From: Acarospora socialis
Taxonomy: Eukaryota; Ascomycota; Lecanoromycetes; Acarosporales; Acarosporaceae
Assembly: GCA_025617375.2 (NCBI GenBank)
Contig: JAMYGW020000005.1
Location: forward strand, 930,001 to 994,000
Direction of reading: 5' to 3'
Length of the DNA: 64,000 nucleotides
Every line of letters starts with the position of its first letter. Position 1 is the stretch's first letter. Below, one piece after another: positions 1-10,932 of this stretch. Position numbers and translations under genes: made by a program. The notes below the pieces were generated by a model, which did no database searches, had not been told where the DNA came from, and worked only from the letters and a program-made list of their open reading frames with translations.

Positions 1-188
1 TCGCTGTATCTAGCGCAGCTCCAATTACATCGATAGTGAACGTTACAGCTTGAGAGTAATGTTGGGTGAACAAAAGGTAAGGTAGGGTAGTTACGGACCA
101 CGGAACTAGCCGACTTGTTAGCCCTACCGACGGACCCTGCCTTATCACGCTTCATCGTCTCCAGAAGCTACCACAGCGCAAATCAACC
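1..188. other. Upstream region of tfb3
   Basis: No gene is seen in this edge segment. It is the presumed promoter and 5' leader of the TFIIH subunit gene that starts at 189. It holds one copy of the GGTAAGGTA-type motif (76-90) that recurs in other intergenic stretches of this window. Confidence 0.5.
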
Positions 189-1479
189 ATGTCCCGCGTC
201 GCCCAACGCAACGGCGTCGTCGCCCCTCGCCGTCCGAACGAAGAAGGCGGTGAGCTCCACGCCCATCTCTACACCCTTCGCCTCTCATCACCTTCCTCCA
301 AAGCCCCTGCTGACGCGCTCGCCCCAGACATTTGCCCAGTATGCAAATCGTCGCGGTACCTGAACCCGAACATGCGGTTCCTCGTGAACCCAGAATGCTA
401 CCACAAGATGTGCGAGTCGTGCGTCGACCGGATCTTCTCGCAGGGCCCGGCACCGTGTCCGGTAGCAGGGTGCGGGCGGACCTTGCGCAAGCAGCGGTTC
501 AGGAGGCAGACATTTGAGGACATACAAGTAGAGAAGGAGGTGGATGTTCGGCGGAGAGTTGCTAAAACGTAAGTGTTTACCTTCTATATATTGTGTTTGG
601 TTCCAGGGGGGCTCTTGTTGACGGTGGTTTCAAAGATTCAACCGCCGACAAGACGAATTCAACTCCCTACTCGACTACAACAACTACCTCGAAGAAGTCG
701 AGACGCTCACCTTCAACCTCCTCAACCACATCGACGTCGCCGCCACCGAAGCCAAGCTCGCCGCCTACGCCTCGCAAAACGCCGACTCCATCTCGCGAAA
801 CGCCAGCCTCCAAACCCAAGAAACCGCCTCCCTCGAAGCCAGAGAGGCCGCGGAGAAAGAGCAAGCCAGACAACGACGCGAATCCGCTCGGCAGGAGGAA
901 GAAGAAGAACGCCGAGAGCGCGAGGAAAGCAAGCAGGAGATCCTGGACAAGCTCGCGAGAGGGGACGGCAACGCCGAAGCCATCGCGCGCGAATCGCAGC
1001 GCGTCGTGCTGAAGCGGAGCACGGCGCGCCGAACAGCCGCCGAGCGACAACGCCAACAACAGCAGACACAACCGTCGAATCCCAGCGCCGACCCCTTTAG
1101 CACCGACTCCACCAACGGCGCGGCAGACTCCTCGGCCTTCTTCATCAAAGGCCTCAAACCCACCGTCAAGCCGTCGCCGGAAAAAGCCTACGATCCCTTT
1201 GGCGGGCTATCCGATGCGAAGAACTACTATGTCCTACAAGATCACTACGAGCACCCCTGGCTTGACAACGCGCGGACAGACGTCCACATCACGGCCGGCG
1301 GCTACGACGTCAAGGAATACTACGCCCGCACGCTGTTGGAGGCGTTTGCGGGCCTAGGCTGCTTCATTGAAGAAGAGGTTGCGGGGAGGGAGATGGGGTC
1401 TTCGACGGCGGTCGCGACGGCGGGGGCGGCGGCTGTGGCAGCGGGAGAGGAGGGTCTGAAGATGGATGTTGCTTCTTAG
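189..1479 (+). CDS. tfb3: TFIIH / CDK-activating kinase assembly factor, Tfb3 (MAT1) family
   Basis: Two exons, 189-568 and 636-1479, joined across a 67-nt intron (GTAAGT...CAAAG), give 407 residues. Seen: an N-terminal C3HC4 RING finger with Cys49, Cys52, Cys70, His72, Cys75, Cys78, Cys90 and Cys95, followed by the stretch ending VRRRVAKT, then after the splice FNRRQDEFNSLLDYNNYLEE, which is the hallmark of MAT1/Tfb3. A long charged coiled coil (Glu/Arg-rich) follows, then a C-terminal segment with two YxxHPWL-like aromatic patches. Family knowledge: Tfb3 bridges the kinase module (Kin28-Ccl1) to core TFIIH in transcription initiation and DNA repair in the nucleus. The splice is supported because only this join preserves the conserved RING-to-coil linker. 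It is convergent with the spindle-pole gene downstream. Confidence 0.93.
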
Positions 1480-2867
1480 GGTCAGGAAGGCGTTGGAATG
1501 GTCTTGTTTTGGTAGCATAGCGGCGGCGCAATAGGGGGCATAGGGTCCGGAGTATCTATTGCCGGCACTGTGGGCGAAGGGATATATCATTGACGCATGG
1601 CGAGATATGTGAGGAAATGCCGATGATAACTTTGCTTCGTGTACATTCCATATCTTAGATCTTGATTCCACGAAGCTCCTATTATATCACGATAGGCACC
1701 ATAACCCAACATCCCCAGCTCCCATACAGGACACCAGAGAGCACCCCAGCCCACTTATCCGCGTTCAGTGTATTACGCCCAGAATATGTTATGAGGGTCT
1801 CCAGGCTCAGAAGCATAATCATCCCCGTACAAGAGGGCATCCGTATTGTAGACCACGCCGCGACCGCCCCCAGTACCACACCCGACTCATGCCCTCGAAA
1901 CCGAACCACAAGCCTTCTGTACCCTTAATTCTGATACACTAGGGTCTATCACGGGCTCCGAATCTCGTATTGGCACTACATGACCTCAAATTTACGTGCA
2001 ATCGAATGGGAAAAGACCAAATGGACAGACATGAAAGCCCATTTTTCAGATGGTCTGATGTGAGTCACCCACCGGTACCTATCTACCAAAATACATGGTG
2101 AGCCACTTGAGACAAGCATTGGCGACTACAATCTGAATGATGAGCACTTCCAGGGTGGTGCTTATGACAGAGTGCCATGAGTCATTGACCGATGAAGACG
2201 AGATTGCGGGAGCATATATGTACCTTTAGAGCAAAGTTGGAGGTAGCGCTGGTTAAGCCAAGAAGGTTGGAGTGGCAGATAAGCTGAAGGTTGGATCTGA
2301 CGATGACAGCGATGATGATGGCAGCGGTAGTTCTCCAAGCCAAGGAGACAGCCAGGGCAGCTGGGGTCCCTCATCACGTAATATGGTTCTATTTCGTGTT
2401 ACAACAAGCATCCCATCACAGCACGGAGCATTACTTGAATGAATGAACGTTGGAATATTCCTAATTACAGGCCCCGTATCCCCCATAAACCCCAAATCTA
2501 TACCAATGCGCCGCCGGGGTATCAATAACGAGCGACCTCCCCACCCAAAAAAACAAAAAACAAAAACAAAAACGCCAACAAAAGAAAAGAGCCCGGAGGA
2601 GAGGGGGAGAGTAGGAGAGGGGGCAAGGCGGGCGAACGAGAGTGAAGGCAGGGCGGCATGGCACGACGGGACGCGGACGCCGAGCTCGACCCGTAGACAT
2701 AGACCGAAGTCAGTCGATACGAGGAGCACCAGACGTCCGCGCCCACCGGCCGGGAGTCTCCCCCTCGACGTAGACATGCACCGAAGTCAGTCAATACGCG
2801 AAGGGGCTCCCAACACCACCACACACCAGCACTCTCGTTCGCCGCGGACCCCCTGGCACTCCCCTCC
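1480..2867. other. Convergent intergenic region
   Basis: This is the space between the 3' ends of tfb3 (+) and the spindle-pole gene (-). No coding signal convinced me. It contains an A-rich patch (about 2548-2590), a purine-rich patch (about 2580-2645) and two copies of a roughly 35-bp sequence 77 bp apart (2686-2722 and 2763-2799). Presumably it contributes both 3' UTRs. Confidence 0.5.
2686..2799. repeat. Short direct repeat, two copies 77 bp apart
   Basis: The segments starting near 2686 and 2763 share the core GTAGACAT..ACCGAAGTCAGTC.ATACG with only a few mismatches. They flank a Pro/Arg-coding-like GC-rich spacer. No function is assigned. Confidence 0.7.
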
Positions 2868-5800
2868 TCAGTTCTCCCCCAGGGAGAGGGCGGAGACGTC
2901 GCAGTCGATGCCGATCGACTGCAGCGTCTCCTCCAACTCCTCCGGGCTCATCGCCTGCCCGGCGGCCTTCTGACCCTCCAGGACGTCCTGGAGCGCATAG
3001 ATGCGGTCCGCCTGGGTCTCGGCGGACCGCACCAGGGCCTCGATGGCCTCGCGCAGCTGGTGGCGCCTGCGCTTCCCCAGGGTGGGGTCTTGGCGTGTGT
3101 ACGCCTTTTGTCGGAGGGCCAGCTCCCTCTTGATCTCCCTGAGCTCGGCCTTGAGCCCCTTCATGACGGTGGCGAGAGCCACCCCGGGATGCTGGGAGGG
3201 TCGCATCGTTGGCTGGTCCTCGTATTGAGAGGTTTCCGACATAGACTCTGCGTCGAGGGCTGGTTTAGCGGCATCGCTAGGCTGTGGCTGGGCGGCTTCA
3301 TGAGATGTGTGGTTATTGATGGGAGAGTGAGATGAGTGGTGAGTAGCCCCATGGTCATCGTGGTGAGTTTGCTGCTCGTGCTCAGAAAGGGCAATCCGGT
3401 TCGCTTCTTGGACCGGTTGTTGCTCCATGCCATAGGATGAGTTATCGTAAATGAGAGACTGAGAGGAGCGAGAGGTTCGTCCAGACCTGACCGGAAAAGT
3501 TTCGTTGTTGTTGGTAGAGGCCGACGTGGCTTTGGAGACGCGGCCCGGTCGTTTGGTTCGACAAAAGTCACAACCATCGGGGTGGAGAGTGCGCTTGCAT
3601 GTTGGACATGACTTAGTAGGGTGGTCAGATAATGAGACGACGAGCTGTCTAGCAAGTGGAGAGAGAGAAGCTTGCTTGGGTAGCTCAGGTACTTCCTCCG
3701 CTAAAGGTACTGGTACATTCTCGAAAGTTATATCGGGTATGAGGAAAGCGGACGTCAACTGCTCAGAAGGGCGTCGGCGAATTACGGTCCCACTGCTAAG
3801 CTGAGAGTCGTCGGTCTGCTGTGTTGTAAAGCTTCCAGAACTCGGTTTGGAACTGGCCGCCCACTTGGCCTTGCTCTCAGCGACTTTTTGTAGGATCTCC
3901 TCTCTCCTGATGTAGTTGAAATGAATACTTGGCTGGTTGGGTCGCTCATTCGGCCCATTGATGGGTGTACCGCTGGAGGCTCTCACGGAAGGTTCATGCG
4001 AGGCGTCTGGAGCCGAAAGAGCACCTACAGGGACGATAGATTTGACTGCATCCTCTTGTCCACAGTGTTCAACAGTATTAACAGGCTGTTTAGGGCGCGT
4101 GATTCTCACTCCTTCGAGATCCTTACGCAGCACGACTAGGTTGTTCGTCTATACAAAAGGTCAGGTGACAACTCGCATTGATGGAAGAATGGAAACTCAC
4201 ATCAACGTTAGACACTTGAGTCAGGTCTTGTGGGATACCAGTAGTTTGCTGAGGTGCCTTCGGCTCTTTATCTTCCAACTTGCCAATGCTGACTTTTCGT
4301 GGAAGGCTGTTGTCTTCTTCGCTGACGTGATGTAGGACCGTGCTGTTGTTACACTCACTCTCATGATCCTCTATAGGAGTCTCATACGCCTTCTGAATGG
4401 CTTCGCTGTCGCGAATGTCCGATGTCGATCGGATTGGGCCTGACTTGCCACTGACGAATCGAAAGCTGTTGTCGAATAAATCCAGACTACCAACTCTTTT
4501 AGTGGTGCTTCCGCTTTCAGGAAGGATGTCTTTCTTTGACTCCAGCTTAGTCTTCCATTGCTGGAGCTCTTCCTCGTACTGCTTCTGGAGCGCTACCCAC
4601 TTCCTCTTGAAGTCATCTCTCTGCTCCTCCAGAAGTTGAATCTTGTCAAGCAAGCCTTCAGCAGTCTCACTCACGATACTCAGCTGATAATTGGCAGCAT
4701 CACGCTCTTTGGTAAGGGCCTTGATGGTGACCTCAGCAGTTGTGGCTTTACCTTCCACTGAGTCAAGGCGGTCTTGAAGAGATTGAACGAGCTCTGTCAC
4801 CCAGATTAGATGTGTTTGATGAGGGTGATGTGAGGACTTACCATTTGCCGTACCGGTAGTACCATTACTAGGCCTGCGTTTATCCTGTCCTACCATGTCG
4901 GCTCGAAGCATAACATTCTTCGATTTCAACTCGGCCACCGTCTGCTTGATCGAGTCTTCATTCGATTCTAAAGTCGCGACCCTTTCGTAAAGGTGGTTGA
5001 GAGCTTCAATGATTGCCTGCTCATCGTCTTGAGCAGCAACGTCCTCTACTGGTGTATGTACGCGTTGTATATCACTGGCGTTGTAGGAATCTTCACCAGA
5101 CGCGAACCGAGACGGTCGTGACTTGCGCTGACGAGGAAGTACATGCCCACCATCTTGCTGCGGTGCCGAAAGCACACTAGATATGTCATGAGTGTCGGGG
5201 AATAGAAAGGCTCGCGGCATTGACTTGTTCGATAGGTTGTCTGACGCTGTACGCGAGGCAGTAGACTTGAAGCGACCGGTAGTGCTAGTGTCTCGAGTGG
5301 TTTGGTGGTAGTCGTGGCCAGTGTTGTTTTCGTTGGTGGCAACGTCGGTGGTAGTATGGTCTTGCTGATTTTTCCGGCCTCCGAAACGCGTCCTCCGAAC
5401 GTTGAGTGTAAGGTTCTCTGACTTATTCTCGCTCAGTTGAGACGCGTCGTCGTCAACTCTGATACGTGCTTGAGTATCCGCAAGAGGTCGGCGATAACGT
5501 CCGCTACTGTTGCGGCTCCCGTCTGATCCGTGGTCTTCGACTTTCGAGGTTGACATGAAAGACGCGTCTTGCGGTTTTGGCGAGTCGGAAGCACGCCTGA
5601 CCATAGCTTCTTTTCGGAGGTCCTCAGACCCGGCCTTAGCTGTCCTCTTTGAAGCGGAGATATGACGGCGTTGTTGTTCGCCCATGAGATGGTAGTCGCC
5701 GCTGGTGTTACTCGTGGCGGTCGGGGCTCTGTTGCCGGCTCTGCTCATCTCAAGGGAAGAGCCGCCGTCATCGGAAATGATAGCGCCCTGGGAGAAATCA

Positions 5801-6084
5801 GGGAAGGCTTTCGCCATCATAGACGTGTCGATTTCGAAGTCGGGCTCCTGGGGTCGAGTATAAGTGCGGTATTTCTTTGCACTATCGCGGAGCGTTGGCA
5901 GGCGCTGCGTGGTGTTTGTCGTGTCGCCGAAGCTGGTTGACGTAAAGGCTTCATGTTCCGGATCCCAGACCGAAGAGCCATCGGCAGCGTCCTGGTTGGA
6001 CGCCGATTGACTGGGCCCTTTTAATTCCCGAGCCATCTCACGGATGAGACGAGCGCGATGTTGCGCGGTGGGAGAATCTGCCAT
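2868..6084 (-). CDS. ppc89: Spindle pole body / centrosomal protein, Ppc89-Cep57 type
   Basis: Three exons on the minus strand (6084-4842, 4793-4201, 4148-2868) give 1038 residues. The 52-nt intron 4149-4200 is required by the frame change; the 48-nt intron 4794-4841 is a multiple of three and stop-free but has GTAAGT, CTAAT and CAG signals. Seen: a conserved N-terminus (MADSPTAQHRARLIREMARE), a long low-complexity Ser/Thr-rich region, a central coiled coil (roughly residues 340-510), two CxxC pairs in the third exon (SCPTCKRTLHPDGCDFC), and a C-terminal helical segment starting ALATVMKGLKAELREIKREL that resembles the Cep57 microtubule-binding domain. Known of the family: S. pombe Ppc89 scaffolds the spindle pole body. 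The assignment rests on recalled domain resemblance, so the family is likely but the exact orthology is inferred. Confidence 0.8.
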
Positions 6085-8034
6085 GGGTGGCTATCTCCGT
6101 AAATACAAATGAAAGATATGAATCGAGTGACCAAACAATGATAAGATTAGGGATAAGGAGTGGAGGTGAAGAGGTAAAGTGTCACGCTTTGTTGGTGTCT
6201 CGTCGCGCTACTGGTAGTTCTGGGCGATGGATTGATGCTAATTGTGTGGATGCTTTGACTTAATGTGCGTAAAGTATACAATTGCTCACAGTAGCTAACA
6301 GCGAAAGGGATTGAGAGAATTAAGCAGCGTGACTATGGGAAGCGGACGGAGTTGTGGATGGTGAAGAGAAGAGAAGAAGAAGTGGCAGAACCAAACAGAA
6401 GATATAGTGGTTTGTTTACTCGGTGATCTTGCGATCTTAGTCAGCTTAGGAAGGAGCCTCAATGTGGAAGTCGCGACCCCACCTCCCAATCTCAAGCACT
6501 TCAACATCCCTACAGTAACGTATTCACCAAGTAGACCCTTCCTTACCTAGTTTTGAAAATGCTTGACGAATTACCTCCATTCTATCCCATAGCATTGAGT
6601 ACATACCTCAAGTAATCAAAACGCCCAATTGCTCCCCGCATAGACAGGGTACAGTCTACTACCTATGTAGAAACGGCACCTGTAGTTGCCAAAAGTAGAC
6701 CAAAAGATCTCTAGAAAGCGATCTGACGTCGCTTTCTCTACAGGCACCTATAACTGGCTACTTCCTACACCTACTCTATACCGCAAGCAGAGTGCAATTC
6801 TTCCAAAGTTCAGTTGCAGAGTCGACCCAAAGTTTCAGAGATCTACTCCCACTGCGCCAATGCTTTCGTTGCACTTGTCATCCGTGACTCGAAATGCTGT
6901 TTTTCTACTTACCAGAGGTCATGGCAGGGAAAATAAGGCAAATTGCATTGCCCACCGACTACTCCCAGAAGCAGTAGAAATTTATATAGCCGCCTTACAA
7001 CACCGACCTACTCTGTCATAAAAAGCAAAAAGCAAAGCCTTCTATTCGACCATAGTACCTACGGTAAGTATTCCCCTCAAATGCTCAGTACCGTGTGAGA
7101 CGGTAACCGCATCAACAGCTTATCGATTCCATGAAAAATCCACATCTGATCTTCAATAATAATAACGGGAAAGAGCACCTCTACGCTGCCGGACTTAAGC
7201 GAATGCTGATCGCCCACTAATGCACGACATACTGCAAGTCAATCTATTAACAGCACAAGATCTGGAACAAGGCTGATGATCCTTGTCTGTCATCGATTGG
7301 TAGCGCGAGTGGGCACCGTGATTCCCTTCAAGACCCAGGTAGGTAAGGTAAGGTAGCATTCGAGCTCGACTAGGTACTGTACATCCATGCCGTTGGGATT
7401 GTTTGTGTGTAGGTAGAACCCCAAGTGCCGATGTGACTCCTGTGTGTTCTGGAGCGACGAAGGTAGATAAACAAGATCAGTCCAGACAATATCAATCTCC
7501 AGATTTACTCCCCATCATATCCATCTACAGTATCAAGAACAGAGCTTGAGGTATTTAGCTACTGTGTACCCGGTTTACAGTCATTGAAGTAAAGAGAGTA
7601 AGGACAGAGTCCAATTCATGCCCTTCTGGCCGAAGTGTCAGGTCAGGCCATGACAGTTTATATGCCAGAAGATTGAATTCAATATGAAGCAGTTGCTTTG
7701 TCTGGTTTGCTCGTCTATTTAAATCAACGTTGAAGGCGTAGACACTGGGATAAGCCCTACTGACTCTCAGAGTGCTCCAGCTCCACCACGATAAGAATAG
7801 CTTTCGAGCATGGGAAAGATCACAGCTAGATATATAAGTCTCAAACGCGCTCCTTGCGAAAAGATATAATATATGCCCGCCTGCCACGCCCAGCCTTAGT
7901 ACCTATCCAGCAAATTTTCCAATTCGTCAAGAGTCTACATAGCAATCAAAATATGCCCGCAGAACACCCTGCTTATAGATCGTTCATAGAGGGACCGCTT
8001 CGTAAACGTGCAAGATCGTAAAGATGCAATGTGA
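6085..8034. other. Intergenic region, ppc89 promoter and F-box gene 3' side
   Basis: About 1.95 kb, AT-richer than the flanking genes. Only short scattered reading frames occur, none with family resemblance. It should hold the promoter of the spindle-pole gene (transcribed leftwards from 6084) and the 3' UTR of the F-box gene. A tandem GGTAAGGTA-type motif lies at 7338-7356. Confidence 0.5.
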
Positions 8035-10602
8035 TCACGACGCTTCGACCTCTCCACTCCCCTCATTCTCCACCCTAAACATCTCCAACCCGGCGAAGAA
8101 CTCACCCAGCTGCCCGGCAACTTCATCGGACTGTTTCTTCGCCAGAGCTTCGGCTAGCCTTGCCAGATTCGCTTCCCTGGCCTTGATCATCCGCTCCAGC
8201 TCCTCCATGCCCTTCCTGCAGACACCCACGCCGAGTTTCCGGTAGCAGTTCGGACAGTTATAGTTGGTCGAACAGTAGGTGCAATCGCACGACGGATTGG
8301 CGGTGACACAGTCCAGGCAGACATGTACGCCACACGTGCTGCACTCCTTGAGCACGCCTGTGCATCGGTTCCGGTGGTCGCCAATCGACCGGAATTGCTG
8401 GCAGAAGAAAGATGCGCAGCCGTGCCAGGGCGGGGCCTTAGCTGGCTTGGTTGTGTTGCTTGGCTGTGGTTGCTGAGATGACGAGGGTAATATCTCTTCA
8501 GAGGACCGCGCGGGTTGATCGTCGTTTTCGGACGTGCTACTTAGTGCTGCGATAGACTTAGTATCGTCATAGTTGGTATCTAACAGGTCATCGTCATCAT
8601 CGTCATCCGGAAGCACTACTAACGAGGCTATGAACTGAATGCGCTCGGCATCGCTGAGACCACCAAGTATTTTGCGGGCGATGTTGAGGGCTTGCGGATA
8701 AGTGAGGTGGTCTGATCCGGAATCCGGTGGTAGTGGAGACTCTGTGGAAACTACCTCGTCCTGGGCGGGCTTATGCAGAGCTGCCTTCTCAAGCGTCAGA
8801 TCTCTATAGCCACATATACGCATCTTGAGACCACGGAGGTCGTGCTCCAGACAAAGTGGCTTCTTGCAAGCATTGCATGCCGCTTGCCACCCCATACTGT
8901 TGTAACACTCCTGGCAAAGGCTTCGTGGGCAGCTGGAGGCCTGGAGCTCTTCGGAGCCCCTGAGTAGCCACCCCAACATAGTGTTGTGTCCGGAACCTGA
9001 CGAGTAGTCCGGGGAGTCCTTGTTTCCATACGCGGATACAGGAAAGGTCTTCGCTATTGAAGGCACAAATTCCGGGTCTTCCCAGCCCTGTCCTTTGGGC
9101 AAAGGTGCAGTACGTATTCTGTTCGCTCCCGGCCCATTCATGCCAGGTCCCACGAACGCTATTCCACCACCGCCAGAGAACATAGGCTCCAGACAACACC
9201 ACTGGAACCTGAGTTTTGGTGGCGGTTGCTCGTCTGTAGTAGCGCCGTTAGGCCCAACCACGGCAGTCTCTCCATCCTCTGACACCTCTTGCATCAGGTT
9301 GGGCGACTGATATGCTCCAGCCGCCCACCATAGATCGGTTGTGCTCCGGTTCGAGGCGTCTATTAGACTTGGATTATTTGGATAATATTGATATTTCCGC
9401 TTCTTTCTCGGCAGAGGTTGATCAAAAGCACAGCTACCGCAGAGAGTCTTGCGGCAACCTAGACAATGCATTCTTACACTGCACTGCTCGCATCTCTCCG
9501 TTATCGAGTCTCCACACCCATCACACTTGATGCCCTCGACGAACACTCTATGGCTCTGCCGTAGATGTGCAGGTGTCACTTTCCCTTCTCTAGAACCACG
9601 GCCCTCCCCGGTTCCCAGTGCTTCGCCGTCATATCCCAACTCCTCTTGCTCCCAAAGACGACCGTCGGGTTGTACTGGAACTGTTCGGTTCTCTTCGATG
9701 TCACCAATTCGATTGCCAGACCGCCAGAGCCGATCAAACACGACCCAGACCTCTGGCGGACCCGGTGCACTTCTTCCACTGTGGTATTCCCTTCGCCTTA
9801 AACAGCGTCCGCCTGGTGTCGGACACCACGCCGTGTCTGTCCATATCCCGAGTTCATGACAGAGCTTGACGAGCTCATGAGTAGGATCTGAATCGGAGTC
9901 TCTTCGTATCAGTGACTGGGGCAGGTATGGTCTCCGCCTGTGGTGCCGACATCGGTATGTGTAGATGCTCTTTAACGCTAGGTCGTTCCCCCGCTGCGAC
10001 GTACAGGGGACTCCGCTCACTCTCCTCTGCAGACCGAACAACGTGAGGTATGGCACAATATGGTACTTGAGAGACACATTCTTGCAGCCACGCACTGAAA
10101 GGTGTGTTAATGTCTCGCTTCGTTGTGGCAGGACCGCCGATGTCAGAACGAGTCCCGATACAGCAGTATTGTCCAGATCCAGCGTCTTGAGTCGAGTCCC
10201 GAAAGGCGTCACGACCATTAAGAGGAGCTGATCCAGCGCATGAGGTTTGGAACGTCGGATGTCTGTGGAGCTCTCGCTTCCTGCTGACCCTTGCGCGGCG
10301 ACTGCTCCCGCAGTTATAAGTCGGAAGGACAGGTGATTCCACGTAATAGGGTAGGATTGTAGGAAAGACCGTAGATGTTTTGATGCATGGTATAATTGTA
10401 GGATCGCCGGGGTTGGAAGTTGCAGTAGTATTGATTCGAGGATCGGAGGATGTGTGGAAATCAACTTCTCAAACTGACTTAGATTTCCCTCCCGGCAGCG
10501 TGGCTGGCGGTTGTCTTCTAAGCAGCGTTCTTGAGGACCTCGATTCCAGAAAGGATCACACAGCGACTGTTGGGTAGAGGCCATCGTCGTCTCCTGGTGC
10601 AT
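8035..10602 (-). CDS. Large F-box-like protein with cysteine-rich zinc-binding clusters
   Basis: A single uninterrupted frame; the first ATG is at 10602 (a second, MASTQQ, at 10584), giving about 855 residues. Seen: an F-box-like segment near the N-terminus (ILESILLQLPTPAILQLYHASKHLRSFL), a leucine-rich stretch (LKTLDLDNTAVSG...LTHLSVRGCKNVSLKY), then at least three Cys clusters: CDGCGDSITERCEQCSVRMHC with LGCRKTLCGSC, a CxxC/CNACKKPLC group, and a C-terminal run including CSTCGVHVC, CDCTYC and CPNC. An Asp run (DDDDDDDLLD) and a terminal helical segment are also present. Inference: a substrate-recognition subunit of an SCF-type ubiquitin ligase with extra zinc modules. I recognise it as conserved in filamentous ascomycetes but know no named function. 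Confidence 0.8.
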   Translation of the reverse strand: MHQETTMASTQQSLCDPFWNRGPQERCLEDNRQPRCREGNLSQFEKLISTHPPILESILLQLPTPAILQLYHASKHLRSFLQSYPITWNHLSFRLITAGAVAAQGSAGSESSTDIRRSKPHALDQLLLMVVTPFGTRLKTLDLDNTAVSGLVLTSAVLPQRSETLTHLSVRGCKNVSLKYHIVPYLTLFGLQRRVSGVPCTSQRGNDLALKSIYTYRCRHHRRRPYLPQSLIRRDSDSDPTHELVKLCHELGIWTDTAWCPTPGGRCLRRREYHSGRSAPGPPEVWVVFDRLWRSGNRIGDIEENRTVPVQPDGRLWEQEELGYDGEALGTGEGRGSREGKVTPAHLRQSHRVFVEGIKCDGCGDSITERCEQCSVRMHCLGCRKTLCGSCAFDQPLPRKKRKYQYYPNNPSLIDASNRSTTDLWWAAGAYQSPNLMQEVSEDGETAVVGPNGATTDEQPPPKLRFQWCCLEPMFSGGGGIAFVGPGMNGPGANRIRTAPLPKGQGWEDPEFVPSIAKTFPVSAYGNKDSPDYSSGSGHNTMLGWLLRGSEELQASSCPRSLCQECYNSMGWQAACNACKKPLCLEHDLRGLKMRICGYRDLTLEKAALHKPAQDEVVSTESPLPPDSGSDHLTYPQALNIARKILGGLSDAERIQFIASLVVLPDDDDDDDLLDTNYDDTKSIAALSSTSENDDQPARSSEEILPSSSQQPQPSNTTKPAKAPPWHGCASFFCQQFRSIGDHRNRCTGVLKECSTCGVHVCLDCVTANPSCDCTYCSTNYNCPNCYRKLGVGVCRKGMEELERMIKAREANLARLAEALAKKQSDEVAGQLGEFFAGLEMFRVENEGSGEVEAS

Positions 10603-10932
10603 GATGCGGTTTAGCACCGACTCTTCAGAGACGACTTGGAGATAGGCTGATTACAGTAGTAGCATACCACAGCACGGGTATATTGGTTGCTTCACTCCTT
10701 GCGTTGATGTGTGAAACATTTCGGTGCTTATTGGTCGACGTCGCGCGCCTTGCGCCCTTCAAGGCGATCGATTTAGATACACATAGATCTTTGTCAGTCC
10801 TACAGTCAACTCTGTAACATGGTAGAAATTAGGGAAGATGAAGAAGAACTTTCTACGAACGTGCGCATTTACGAATGGTAGTAGCAAATCTGCAGTGGAA
10901 AATGTGTTAAAGATGGTCCTGCTCAACAGCTA
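10603..10932. other. Short intergenic region
   Basis: About 330 bp between the F-box gene start and the DPH2 stop, both on the minus strand. It contains no gene; it presumably holds the F-box gene promoter and the DPH2 3' UTR. Confidence 0.5.

Noticed and set aside
7555-7887. 110-codon minus-strand frame between ppc89 and the F-box gene
   Set aside because: No motif, AT-rich surroundings and no splice partners.
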